Positions 26,999-35,460 of a stretch of 64,000 bases of DNA are shown one piece after another. The stretch comes from BJGV01 sp964196335. Its GTDB lineage: Bacteria; Pseudomonadota; Gammaproteobacteria; Burkholderiales; Nitrosomonadaceae. Location of the stretch: assembly GCA_965238155.1 (NCBI GenBank), contig OZ250175.1:372001-436000 (forward strand), given 5' to 3'. The notes beneath the pieces were generated by a model, which made no database searches, had not been told where the DNA came from, and saw nothing but the letters and a program-made list of their open reading frames with translations. The translations under genes and the position numbers were made by a program. How positions within the stretch are numbered: position 1 is the first letter of the stretch; every line of letters begins with the position of its first letter.

Positions 26999-27607
26999 AT
27001 GAATAACATTATCGAATTTCCTGAAAGCCGCTCCTTACGGATGGTAAAAGCCTTAAATGCATTTGATGCCATGGATAATTCTCAGCTTTTAGCTGATGAA
27101 TTCAGGTTATTAGCTGAAACCGGATTAGCTGAGGCAAACTTTTATCTTGGCTGTATGTATGAAAATGGAAATAATGGCCTGCCCGAAGATATTCCGCTTG
27201 CATTAGAACAGTATGAGCTGGCAGCAAGAAAAATTGGATTATTGGATGCCTATATGGGGCAGGCAAGGCTTTTTTATCATGGTAAAGGTGGTATAGAAAA
27301 GGATGTATGTAAAGCAAAGAACATGTATGAGCAAATTAAAGACTATAACCAGAACCCTATCGCTTGTTTCATGCTTGGTCGTATATATCAATACGGGGCA
27401 GGAGTTGAAAAAGATCTCAGTAAAGCTGAAAGTCTATATAAGACGGCAATTGAGCAAGGTTACGTATATGGCATGCTGAACCTTGCAGTGTTATATGCAG
27501 AAAAGAAAATGCATTTCTCTAATCTGGTTTTGAGAGTACGCGCCGGACTCCAGGCTTTCCGGGTTTCCCGCAAGAATCCAAGAGATGTACGTTTGCGGGG
27601 AGGATAA
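26999..27607 (+). CDS. Sel1-repeat protein
   Basis: 202 residues with about four Sel1-like (TPR-type) repeats from residue 35 to 160: AEANFYLGCMYENGNNGLPE, DAYMGQARLFYHGKGGIEKD, ACFMLGRIYQYGAGVEKDLS and YGMLNLAVLYAEKK. The last repeat breaks off into a basic tail ending RKNPRDVRLRGG, which may be a natural C-terminus or a truncation. There is no signal peptide, so it is likely cytosolic. Sel1 proteins are protein-protein adaptors. Confidence 0.85.
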   Translation: MNNIIEFPESRSLRMVKALNAFDAMDNSQLLADEFRLLAETGLAEANFYLGCMYENGNNGLPEDIPLALEQYELAARKIGLLDAYMGQARLFYHGKGGIEKDVCKAKNMYEQIKDYNQNPIACFMLGRIYQYGAGVEKDLSKAESLYKTAIEQGYVYGMLNLAVLYAEKKMHFSNLVLRVRAGLQAFRVSRKNPRDVRLRGG

Positions 27608-27700
27608 CTGTAAACCTCGGCTTTGTTTCAGAGGCATAACTCAGAGGATTTATAGCAAAAATAGTGAGAAAAACTACTAGATTAATCGTAAAAATCATGA

Positions 27701-28174
27701 TTATTCTTTTGTCTCATTCATAACTTCAGTTATTTTTATTTTTTTGCTTAACTGCTCAATAGCAATAGAATCATACTGAGCGAGTATACGTTTTAATTCA
27801 GAAGCTATGGATTCATCGTCTGTATCGTTATTATTTTTTTCTCCCAAGCCACAAAAACGTCCTATATCAGCCAGATCTTTCGTGACGGGCCATTCTTTTC
27901 CTGCCGGTGTTTTTGATATAATCAATCGTAATGCAGTCGCTATCCAATCATTATGTTTGCCTGATGGTACAGCCGGTTCCGTCTTCTCTCTTTCGGTGCT
28001 ACGAAGACCAAAGGCCAGATCAAGGCTTTTCTCCTTGCCTTCAACATATGACCGGATACACCCAGCAGCCCAGGATAAGGTATCCTCTCCCGGTAATAGT
28101 GCTGATTGCATACTTAGAAAGGTTCCTACACTGGTCAGGTTTTCTTGAATCTCCTCTTTGCTTTTGGGCTTCAT
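27701..28174 (-). CDS. Hypothetical protein, 157 residues, linked to ppa
   Basis: Not recognised. Soluble and charged. It is helical around KEEIQENLTSVGTFLSMQSAL and WAAGCIRSYVEGKEKSL. A middle segment WIATALRLIISKTPAGKEWP is followed by an acidic NNNDTDDES linker and a C-terminal helix. It starts 3 bases after the stop of the pyrophosphatase gene on the same strand, so the two are presumably co-transcribed. The repeat-free AT-rich codon use matches its neighbours. Confidence 0.65.
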   Translation of the reverse strand: MKPKSKEEIQENLTSVGTFLSMQSALLPGEDTLSWAAGCIRSYVEGKEKSLDLAFGLRSTEREKTEPAVPSGKHNDWIATALRLIISKTPAGKEWPVTKDLADIGRFCGLGEKNNNDTDDESIASELKRILAQYDSIAIEQLSKKIKITEVMNETKE

Positions 28175-28177
28175 AAT

Positions 28178-28708
28178 TTAACTATTTTTTGCACGGTTGA
28201 TAGATTCTTCAATAAACCTGATAGCTTCGTTTGCATTTCCCCATCCGTCTAGTTTTACCCACTTGCCTGCTTCCAGATCTTTGTAATGTGTAAAGAAATG
28301 TGAAATCTGCTCCAGAATGATATCTGGTAAATCAGAATATTGTTTTATACTGGTATAGTACGGATGTAGTGCATCTATGGGAACAGCAAGGATTTTCTCA
28401 TCGACACCTTTCTCATCTTTCATTTTCAGTACACCAATTGGGCGTGAACGTACAACGGAGCCTGAAATGAATGCCACGTTACTGGCTACTATTACATCAA
28501 TCGGGTCACCATCTTCTGAAAGTGTATGCGGTATAAAACCATAATTGCAAGGATAGCGCATCGAAGTGTGCATAATACGATCCACGAAAAGGGCGCCTGA
28601 TGCTTTATCCATTTCATATTTAACCGGCTCTTTGCCCAGCGGGACCTCGATGATTACATTAATATCCCAGGGGGGTGCTTTACCGATTGGTATCTTGCTT
28701 ATATCCAT
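28178..28708 (-). CDS. ppa: Inorganic pyrophosphatase (family I)
   Basis: Hydrolyses PPi to two phosphates in the cytosol. The 176 residues follow the family-I pattern: IEVPLGKEPVKYEMDK, YPCNYGFIPHTLSEDGDPID (with the catalytic D-G-D-P-x-D acidic site), DEKILAVPIDALH and FFTHYKDLEAGKWVKLDGW. All metal-binding acids seem present. The gene has its own ribosome site (AGGGAATGAT). A second, altered PPase-like gene lies 2.7 kb away at 31371. Confidence 0.95.
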   Translation of the reverse strand: MDISKIPIGKAPPWDINVIIEVPLGKEPVKYEMDKASGALFVDRIMHTSMRYPCNYGFIPHTLSEDGDPIDVIVASNVAFISGSVVRSRPIGVLKMKDEKGVDEKILAVPIDALHPYYTSIKQYSDLPDIILEQISHFFTHYKDLEAGKWVKLDGWGNANEAIRFIEESINRAKNS

Positions 28709-29226
28709 ATCATTCCCTGAAAGTTCTCAGTTTAAGAAGTGTATCTCTATGTTCAGAAACAGTATTTTGTGAATATCAAAATAATGACTATTGATCCGGC
28801 AGATACGGCGCTGAAACGGTTATACCATTATACATATAACCCTGCAGCTTTAATCGAATGCCTGTTTATGGGACAGTAGCGACAGCTACACCCTCTCCTT
28901 GTACAAAATTTATTTTACCAAAATAACAGCTTTAATTATCATAAAGTGGGAAATAACATCTTAACAGGCCTAAAAATACTATAATTTGTGGGGAAGATTT
29001 TAATATTTCAGGTCAGACTTGATAAAGCTCAGAATGGTGCGCTCATTAGCAAAACAATTAAAATAAGCATTATTTCTGGAAATTTGAGAAAAGACTGAAT
29101 TTAGGAAGAAGCAGGACCATAAGAATCACAGGTTGCCGGCGCCTGTTTTGCTGTACCGGGAATACTGCCATTCATTGAATTTTGAACTAGTGGGGGGAAA
29201 TTAACTTATTGCAGATTGAAGCACAG
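28709..29226. other. Intergenic region, no gene seen
   Basis: About 520 AT-rich bases. It contains a small perfect hairpin GTAGC-gaca-GCTAC near 28863-28876 and one AGTGGGAAATAAC motif at 28945, related to the 20614-20742 repeats. It should hold the ppa promoter. Nothing else is evident. Confidence 0.5.
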
Positions 29227-29499
29227 CTATTTCTCTTGCTGCTCTTGCTGTTGTTGCGGCATCAGCTGGTTACGCTTAAGTTGTTTGTGCATTTGATGAT
29301 TTTCCCGTTTTATCCGATCTTGTTGTTTATTAAATTGTTGTAATTGATTGTCATATCGTTGTTGTTGGCGTATTTGATGCTGCCGTTGGTATTGCTGTTG
29401 CAACCGATCCATCTGTGAGCTCATTTGCCCCGGTGAGTTCTGAGATAAAACCAATAAAAAACAGGCGCCACACAAAGTAAGGCTATTTTTTATAGTCAC
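29227..29499 (-). CDS. Exported glutamine-rich small protein
   Basis: About 90 residues from a GTG start at 29499, preceded by GGAG. The longer reading from 29541 lacks a ribosome site. A hydrophobic leader (KNSLTLCGACFLLVLSQ) is followed by a mature part that is nearly all Gln, Arg, Lys, Met and Asn (for example QMDRLQQQYQRQHQIRQQQ). It is probably secreted to the periplasm and disordered or coiled-coil. Function unknown. Confidence 0.65.
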   Translation of the reverse strand: MTIKNSLTLCGACFLLVLSQNSPGQMSSQMDRLQQQYQRQHQIRQQQRYDNQLQQFNKQQDRIKRENHQMHKQLKRNQLMPQQQQEQQEK

Positions 29500-29579
29500 T
29501 TTTAGACTCCTTGTTTTTAACTCAGACACGTATAGGTCCAAAAAAGTTTAGATCTGTATAAATATTTATTACAAAGTCA

Positions 29580-29969
29580 TTATTTTCCACAGGCAAATTT
29601 CCACAATTGCTGGATTATGCGTCCGGATGGAATCGGGGTCGGGGCCATATCGTATTCGCGGCTATAGAGCGATCTTCCGCCACCCATATTTTCAGAGTGG
29701 GTAATGGAATAAAGTATCTTGCTATGTTCTTTCTTACAGTCATATTCATCGTGAAATTTTGCCGACATATATGGCCTGGGGCCGATAGATTCCCGGGTTG
29801 TCTTATAGTCATACAGGCTCCACATTTTTACTTTATCAGGAGTTGTTTTCCTGATGGTTTCAGGGTGAGCATAGATGGTAACAGTTTTATTGCTGCCAAC
29901 CTTAACCCATGCTGCTACTGAGCTGGTACTTATGAGAGCCGGTATTATAATTAGTAACAGTCTGTTCAT
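29580..29969 (-). CDS. Surface-adhesin E-like exported protein
   Basis: 129 residues with a clear signal peptide (MNRLLLIIIPALISTSSVAA, cleavage after VAA or near). The mature part follows the Adhesin_E-type pattern: start WVKVGSNKTVTIYAHP, KVKMWSLYDYKT, KFHDEYDCKKEHSKIL and a C-terminal WKFACGK with a paired cysteine. Periplasmic or surface location is inferred. The two conserved Cys (EYDC, FAC) likely form a disulfide. Confidence 0.75.
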   Translation of the reverse strand: MNRLLLIIIPALISTSSVAAWVKVGSNKTVTIYAHPETIRKTTPDKVKMWSLYDYKTTRESIGPRPYMSAKFHDEYDCKKEHSKILYSITHSENMGGGRSLYSREYDMAPTPIPSGRIIQQLWKFACGK

Positions 29970-30020
29970 TTTTGTTACAAAGGAGGAGTTATTTTAATAA
30001 ATTAATAGATAGCTTTTTCT

Positions 30021-30437
30021 TTATAAGATGTGCCACGCTGATAACTCTGCATTCACAGCATCTATATATTTCCAACAGTCAGCCCGCTCAAGCGGTAATC
30101 CACGGTGCACTACATTATTTCTAAGTTTTACGCCTGCTCTGATTAATTTGAAGTCGCACCAAGGCAGTGCTTTTTCACTACACTGCAGTAATTCAGCAAG
30201 AATATGACTATTACAAACAAAATGCTCCTCACTCTTAAGTTGTTCTAATACTATATTTAGCACTGCAAATGCGTGAATAAGTGGCAGGGTGTACGCAGTA
30301 TTTACAAGCGGAGTCGGATGGGTCCCACCGGTAAATCCGTTCGATACAAATGTACTGCGCTGGATCTGTTCTCGGAGAGCACCGACCCCGGCCCATTCCC
30401 TTTGAATCTCTGCAAGTGTGACACTGTTACGAATCAC
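30021..30437 (-). CDS. HEPN-like protein with R-x4-H motif
   Basis: 138 residues, all-helical by composition, starting at GTG. Near the C-terminus it has KLRNNVVHRGLPLE. The R-N-N-V-V-H segment is a textbook R-x4-H motif of HEPN ribonucleases, in the usual helix context and followed by helix CWKYIDAVNAELSAW. No nucleotidyltransferase (MNT) antitoxin gene is next to it. Whether it is an RNase, a toxin or an inert homologue cannot be told here. Confidence 0.6.
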   Translation of the reverse strand: MIRNSVTLAEIQREWAGVGALREQIQRSTFVSNGFTGGTHPTPLVNTAYTLPLIHAFAVLNIVLEQLKSEEHFVCNSHILAELLQCSEKALPWCDFKLIRAGVKLRNNVVHRGLPLERADCWKYIDAVNAELSAWHIL

Positions 30438-30626
30438 CGTTTATTTCCTTTTTTTTGATAGATCAGCCTGTAAGTGAACAGAGTAAAATTACTAAAGAAT
30501 CAGGCGGGGAGATTTTAGCATGTGTTGATGAATCCTGCGTGCATGCTATGTGGCAATCTGAAGATCAGTGAATAATTCATTTATCCATAGAAAACGTTTT
30601 TGTCTGTTACAACAGTACTTCATATT

Positions 30627-31091
30627 TCATTTTTCCCTGATCTTTTCAAATAATTGAAGTGTTATAACATCATGCTCACAATTAAAATATTTATCAAGAA
30701 CACGAGCAAACAAAAGGCTACGATTTGCTATACATGCAAACAGAGTCATGGAGGATTTAAACTTCAGATCATCAGGAGAGCTAAAAATTTCCAGGATTGA
30801 ACGTTTTTCAATCGCCAGAATTATCTCTACACATTCCAATAATCTTTTTCCGAGAACAGGGTGATCCAGGTATTGTCGGGCTTCTTCTATACTCTTAATA
30901 GCATAGTGTTCTGAAGATGAACTATGTCCCAGTCCTTCAATCTGTGGGAATATATATTGCATCCAATGCGATTGGATCTTTCCATTTTTCAGCTCGGACA
31001 GAGCCTTATCATAGATATTTCTCTGTGCTTTTGTAAAGCGACTTAAGTCGTATGAATCGTTACGACAGGTGGTTTCACTTGGTTTTACCAT
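30627..31091 (-). CDS. DUF1810 family protein
   Basis: 154 residues. The order DLSRFTKAQRNIYDKALSEL, SHWMQYIFPQIEGLGHSS then YAIKSIEEARQYLDHPVLG and FKSSMTLFACIANRSLLFA is that of DUF1810. This is a small helical cytosolic family of unknown biochemical role found widely in bacteria. Monocistronic on the minus strand. Confidence 0.85.
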   Translation of the reverse strand: MVKPSETTCRNDSYDLSRFTKAQRNIYDKALSELKNGKIQSHWMQYIFPQIEGLGHSSSSEHYAIKSIEEARQYLDHPVLGKRLLECVEIILAIEKRSILEIFSSPDDLKFKSSMTLFACIANRSLLFARVLDKYFNCEHDVITLQLFEKIREK

Positions 31092-31370
31092 AATTAATTA
31101 CCTATGATTCTTTAATCTGCTTAGTAGTATCTATGTAATAATGTCAGATGAAATTTTCGTATTTAATTCCGAAATAAAGGCAGACGCGGAGTGTAGAACG
31201 GCATATTTATAGTATATATTAGGATTTGTAACGGATTAGTATTTTCGCAGTTAGAGGCATCTCGTTGTGAACAAAAGATAGCTCACAGCCTACAAAAACA
31301 ACTAATGAAATAGTTTTTCCTGAAACAAGGGTATCTCCGGTATCTTTTCAATAAAAGAAAAGCTTTATTT

Positions 31371-31886
31371 ATGTCTACGAGTTATTTTAATCATAAGCCA
31401 CCTTCAGTCCTGGAATTGTCCTCTGAGCCACCTGAAGTCGAGGTGGTAATTGAGATTCCACGAGGCAGTTTTCTCAAACGCGGATCTACCGGCCACATCG
31501 ATTTTATTTCGCCGTTTCCATGCCCGTTCAATTATGGTTCCGTACCAAATTTCTTAGGGCTGGAGGGAGATCTTCTGGATGCACTGATTCTTGGTCCGAG
31601 GCTGTCACTTGGAACCTGTATAGAGGTTAAGGCATGGGGAGCAGTGACATTGACTGACCGGGGAATGATGGACGATAAACTTATCTGCAGTAATCATCGT
31701 CCAAGTTTGACTGAGTGTCAGAGTGTCCTGCAGTTTTTTCGAATGTATGCAAAATGTAAGGGAATATTAAATATTTGGAGAAGACGTCCGGGCCGAAACT
31801 CCTGTGAAGGCTGGTGTGAGGTTACGGAAGCAATCGCCCGTGCAGCTCCGTTACCCGGGTCATGCATGGGAAGCTCCGCCCGTTAA
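31371..31886 (+). CDS. Divergent family-I pyrophosphatase-like protein
   Basis: 171 residues with a PPase fold: VEVVIEIPRGSFLKRG, CPFNYGSVPNFLGLEGDLLD and DDKLIC, then FFRMYAKCKG. Compared with true enzymes, the acidic site D-G-D-P-x-D reads E-G-D-L-L-D, so the first Asp and the Pro are changed. The C-terminus (RRRPGRNSCEGWCEVTEA) differs from Ppa. It may be a related enzyme of this subfamily or an inactive paralogue. The canonical ppa is at 28178. Confidence 0.75.
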   Translation: MSTSYFNHKPPSVLELSSEPPEVEVVIEIPRGSFLKRGSTGHIDFISPFPCPFNYGSVPNFLGLEGDLLDALILGPRLSLGTCIEVKAWGAVTLTDRGMMDDKLICSNHRPSLTECQSVLQFFRMYAKCKGILNIWRRRPGRNSCEGWCEVTEAIARAAPLPGSCMGSSAR

Positions 31887-31924
31887 GTTTTAATCCTGAA
31901 AGCTGTAAGTATTTTGACTCAGGC

Positions 31925-32245
31925 TTAGTCTTTCAAACACGGGATGTTTGGATTCCATACAACTATTCCATGCAAGTAAGAAACAAACAGATAGTTTCGG
32001 GGCGGATAAATGTGATATTCCTTTACCTTAACCCAACTATATTCCTGCATCATACAACTGTTAACTTGTTTTTTCAGGAAAGGAGAATTATCTTCAAGGC
32101 CAAGGTTACAGGCAAGTTTAGCGGTTGCTTGTTTACAATAGAGTAGATTCATTTCTCCCTCGCCGGTAAGCTTAGTCTGGTGCTTCCAGATGCTGCAGCC
32201 GCTCATTGCTACTACAAGCATAATCAATGTTATATGATTATTCAT
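31925..32245 (-). CDS. Small lipoprotein
   Basis: 106 residues. The leader ITLIMLVVAMSGC ends in a lipobox (AMSGC), so a lipidated cysteine about residue 17 is predicted. The mature part has five further Cys. Not recognised. An AAGGA ribosome site precedes the ATG. An antisense open frame at 31862-32146 is judged spurious. Confidence 0.6.
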   Translation of the reverse strand: MNNHITLIMLVVAMSGCSIWKHQTKLTGEGEMNLLYCKQATAKLACNLGLEDNSPFLKKQVNSCMMQEYSWVKVKEYHIYPPRNYLFVSYLHGIVVWNPNIPCLKD

Positions 32246-32475
32246 TTTTGTATCCTTATTTCCCTGGAATCTAAAGTTTCCGGATTTTAGTAGGAGAAAG
32301 CACGTGGTTTCGTAAAATCAATAAAGTAAATTCTAGTACATGGGCGTCAGTTTGACTACCGTTGGACAGGAAGCAGGCAGATAAGAAAAAAATAAAGAAG
32401 AAAATGAAGAAGAAACTTTCTGTTGAAAGCAGGGGGCTCTTAATCGTTAAATATGTAAGAAAGGAATCTTAGCGG

Positions 32476-32745
32476 TTAACTGGCAGATGAGTTTGTATCT
32501 AATTGTTCCTCTATAGGGGAAATTAGTCGGATATTCGCACCAGATTTTTCTGATCCGTGCCTCAAATAACTTCTGTATTCTTTAACTAATTGTTTACGTT
32601 CTTCAATCTCTTTTTGGAGGCAGCTTGCTTTATTTTGCAGACGTAAAATAGTGCGTTCATCCTCTTTAAGAGAAATTCCCATTGACTCAATATATTGAGT
32701 TTCATTGGAAATAATACGTCGCAATATTTCTTTCGTGTCCTTCAT
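32476..32745 (-). CDS. Small coiled-coil protein
   Basis: 89 residues, strongly helical. A likely coiled coil spans about 10-65 (ILRRIISNETQYIESMGISL to EIEERKQLVKEYRSYL). Function unknown. AGGGGAC lies 6 bases before the ATG and supports translation. Confidence 0.55.
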   Translation of the reverse strand: MKDTKEILRRIISNETQYIESMGISLKEDERTILRLQNKASCLQKEIEERKQLVKEYRSYLRHGSEKSGANIRLISPIEEQLDTNSSAS

Positions 32746-32955
32746 CGGGTCCCCTGATATTATTTTGGCTTTATACCATTTCTACAAGCATTTTTCGTGC
32801 CACAATCTGGCGCTCACGCCATGGTTCCATATAAAATAAAATGTTACAAAAATTTCCCGTGTAAACAAAACATATACCCAGACACACTTAATACCCGAGT
32901 GTAAAAATTTTCGACAGGTAATCGAAATTTTCAGGCTGGAAATTTAAGAAAAAAA

Positions 32956-33267
32956 TTACTTAGGTTTACTGTTTACTAATATGTATTTAGCTAGCCGCTC
33001 CGCTGGTTCACCTTTTATATTTGGGAAGGCAGGCATAGTCATACCACCGGATTGTATTTTTTTTTCGATAGCATTTTTACTTGCTTTATCTGCACTGAGT
33101 CGCATAACAGCTCCAACTTCAGGTTTATGGCATTTAGTACAATTAAGATTGAATATTTCTTCCCCGCTAATAGTATCAGGTGGCGTGTAGTTATCAGTTT
33201 TTGAGCAGCCGGCTAAAGTAATAAATACGTATGCCGCCAACATTAAAGATACAGTTTTTATTTTCAT
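32956..33267 (-). CDS. c-type cytochrome lipoprotein
   Basis: 103 residues. The leader VSLMLAAYVFITLAGCSK has a lipobox (LAGC), so the protein is anchored in a membrane on the periplasmic side. The single heme motif is CTKCH in EEIFNLNCTKCHKPEVG. The axial Met lies in SGGMTMPAFPNIKG. This is a small class-I cytochrome c acting as an electron carrier; the partner is not evident nearby. Confidence 0.88.
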   Translation of the reverse strand: MKIKTVSLMLAAYVFITLAGCSKTDNYTPPDTISGEEIFNLNCTKCHKPEVGAVMRLSADKASKNAIEKKIQSGGMTMPAFPNIKGEPAERLAKYILVNSKPK

Positions 33268-33595
33268 AAGTCAGCTTGAATAATCAGTAACTCAAAGAGT
33301 TGAAGTGGTTTTCCTGTCGGTTTCTGTAGATATATGATTCACACTGATTTTATCATATGAGCGTGTCAGTTAAAATATAAACAACGGAACCAAAGCAAAC
33401 GTTTGCAGGATTTGAAATTTTTAGGCAATAAAAATTATTTGCTCAGTTTGTCCGACTCTTCAGGCTTTTTGCCCATGAAATAAGAGCCAGCGTGGATTAC
33501 ATGGGCCATCTGATATTCTCGTTTCGAGAACTTCTACGATGATTTCTTTAATTATGTTAAAGTTTTCTTTTTTTATAAAAATGTGAAAACGAATC
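33268..33595. other. Intergenic region between divergent cytochrome c and DUF3460 genes
   Basis: About 330 bases. A weak relative of the hairpin element (AACGGAACCAAAGCAAACGT) occurs about 33383-33402. Otherwise nothing recognisable beyond AT-rich promoter-like DNA. Confidence 0.45.
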
Positions 33596-33784
33596 ATGGA
33601 TATGTACGAATCTGATCACACCAAATTTATGCGTGAACTCTTCAATAAGAATCCGAAATTAGCTGAGAAACAAAAAGAAGCACGTGCTATTTGGTGGGAT
33701 AAAAAATTAGATAAAGAAGAGCGCAAACGGTTTAAAGAATCAAATGTGCCACAGAAAGCTTACGTTTATTTCGGGCAGAAATAG
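33596..33784 (+). CDS. DUF3460 family protein
   Basis: 62 residues. MYESDHTKFMRELFNKNP, IWWDKKLDKEERKRF and VPQKAYVYF are the hallmarks of DUF3460, a small family known to me mainly from betaproteobacteria. The function is unknown. The true start may be the second ATG, two codons downstream. Confidence 0.88.
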   Translation: MDMYESDHTKFMRELFNKNPKLAEKQKEARAIWWDKKLDKEERKRFKESNVPQKAYVYFGQK

Positions 33785-33886
33785 TGAGACAAGTCAATTT
33801 TCAAAGTACTAAAGCACTTATTTCTTAATGACGTAATACAGTAGTAGTATCTAATACATCTTACTACTGAGTCCTGGCTCCGATAT

Positions 33887-35083
33887 ATGGTAGATTTCCC
33901 TAAGCCTCGCATTCCTACATCGCCGGTTTTGTCATTTACTTCATTTAGTGGTGATAAGCATCAGCATGTCCTTTCTGTACTGGATGCTGGCAGAGCAGAA
34001 TTTGTTACCAGCGGTACTATTGCGATTGCATTAGCGTTACAACAAATGAAAATAGGGAAGAATGATAAAGTTCTGCTTCCTGCTTATCACTGTATTTCAA
34101 TGGTGGAGCCGGTAATTCAGGCAAATGCTACTCCTGTATTTTATAAGATTAATGCTGATACCTCTGTAGATCTTGATGATATCCGGGCCCGACTTGATAG
34201 TTCTACGAAATTACTTCTGATCACTCATTATTTCGGGTTTCCCCAGGACCTGTCAAAGTTACGCATTTTTTGTGATGAACATAATATATTGATGTTAGAA
34301 GATTGTGCTCATGCTTTTTTTGGAGAATACAAAGGGAGACCACTGGGGTCATTTGGTGATTATGCTATTTCAAGTACTATGAAATTCTTTCCTGCTTCAG
34401 AAGGGGGGTGTCTGGTTTCTTCGCATCACCCTATTACTTCATTGCGGTTAGAATCAGCAGGAGTAGCTTTTGAAGTGAAAGCTGCGCTGGATGCCCTGGA
34501 ACGGGGTTTTGAATATGGGAGAATGGGGTTTCTGCATAAAATTATGTATTTGCCAATTTATCTCAAGAACCTTATCCGGGGGTTTGTAAAGAAAAGAGTA
34601 CGACCTGAAAAAACTGACTCTGAACCTGACTTCTCAGAAGAAGAATTTGAGATAGAAGAGGAATGGCTCAACAAGGCATCCTCTTCTTTTTCACGGTATT
34701 TGACCAGAAGAATGTCTCAAACACGAATCGTTATAAGTCGACGCAAAAACTATACTATTTTATTGGAAGCATTATCTGGTTTATCAGGATGTCGTCCTTT
34801 GTTTAACAAACTGCCCGACGGGGTTGTTCCTTATGTTTTTCCCCTGTTTGTGGAGGAGCCGGAGAAATTTTTTAAGCCTTTAAAAAATCATGGCGTACCA
34901 GTTATTCGTTTTGGGGAATTTTTATGGCGGGGAATGGATATGGACACTTGCCCCGTCAGTACCAGTCTGTCAAAACGAGTTTTTCAGTTCCCTTGTCATC
35001 AGGAATTGACACCGGCAGAATTGGACTGGATGATAAAGGAAATAAAAGAAATCTTTTTATCAGATAAGATTGTCAGTAAATGA
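33887..35083 (+). CDS. DegT/DnrJ/EryC1-type sugar aminotransferase-like protein
   Basis: 398 residues, fold-type-I PLP enzyme. The N-terminal GRAEFVTSGTIAIALAL and VLLPAYHCISMVEPV are typical. MLEDCAHAFFGEYKGRPLGS holds the Asp, and SSTMKFFPASEGGCLV carries the PLP lysine. These enzymes usually aminate nucleotide-sugar intermediates. It heads the polysaccharide module, followed after about 125 bases by an acyl carrier protein gene. The exact substrate is unknown. Confidence 0.87.
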   Translation: MVDFPKPRIPTSPVLSFTSFSGDKHQHVLSVLDAGRAEFVTSGTIAIALALQQMKIGKNDKVLLPAYHCISMVEPVIQANATPVFYKINADTSVDLDDIRARLDSSTKLLLITHYFGFPQDLSKLRIFCDEHNILMLEDCAHAFFGEYKGRPLGSFGDYAISSTMKFFPASEGGCLVSSHHPITSLRLESAGVAFEVKAALDALERGFEYGRMGFLHKIMYLPIYLKNLIRGFVKKRVRPEKTDSEPDFSEEEFEIEEEWLNKASSSFSRYLTRRMSQTRIVISRRKNYTILLEALSGLSGCRPLFNKLPDGVVPYVFPLFVEEPEKFFKPLKNHGVPVIRFGEFLWRGMDMDTCPVSTSLSKRVFQFPCHQELTPAELDWMIKEIKEIFLSDKIVSK

Positions 35084-35208
35084 AATGGAGAGCTGGGAAT
35101 GAAACAGATATTCATTAGCAACATGTTCAGGGAAAGTGTCGTTCTCTGTATTCGTTATATTGGAAATCAACGGTCCGCCATTCAAATTAAAATAATAACG
35201 GAGTAATT

Positions 35209-35460
35209 ATGCAGAACCTTGATGAAGTCAGAGATATTTTATCCGATGTGCTCAGTCTTGGTGAGCGAAAGAGTTCCCTAAACGTAGATTCTGGTTTGCT
35301 GGGGAGTATTCCGGAATTAGATTCGATGGCAGTTGTTAATGTAATCACAGCTTTGGAAGAGCACTTTGGCATCATGGTGGATGATGATGAAATTAGTGCC
35401 AGAACTTTTGAGACTCTTGGGAGCCTTACCAGTTTTATTGAGCAGAAATTAGCTGAATGA
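35209..35460 (+). CDS. Acyl carrier protein (exosortase-A system type)
   Basis: 83 residues. The phosphopantetheine serine is in PELDSMAVVNVITALEE (DSM in place of the usual DSL), and the helical ACP pattern ends TFETLGSLTSFIEQKL. A GGAG ribosome site precedes the ATG. It overlaps the following hydrolase gene by 4 bases (ATGA). ACPs of this type accompany XrtA polysaccharide loci, where their substrate is not established. Confidence 0.88.
   Translation: MQNLDEVRDILSDVLSLGERKSSLNVDSGLLGSIPELDSMAVVNVITALEEHFGIMVDDDEISARTFETLGSLTSFIEQKLAE

Noticed and set aside
31862..32146. 94-codon plus-strand frame after the PPase-like gene
   Set aside because: It is antisense to a lipoprotein gene with a lipobox and ribosome site; no support of its own.
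20927..33402. Integron cassette array with attC sites
   Set aside because: Hairpin elements share orientation and lie between small genes, but I found no integrase and no consistent RYYYAAC/GTTRRRY ends. GTTAAAT before copy 4 and ATTTAAC before copy 3 look like chance in AT-rich DNA.
18787..33800. Genomic island integrated at tRNA-Arg
   Set aside because: No integrase and no repeated 3' end of the tRNA within the window. Only the GC shift of one gene supports transfer.
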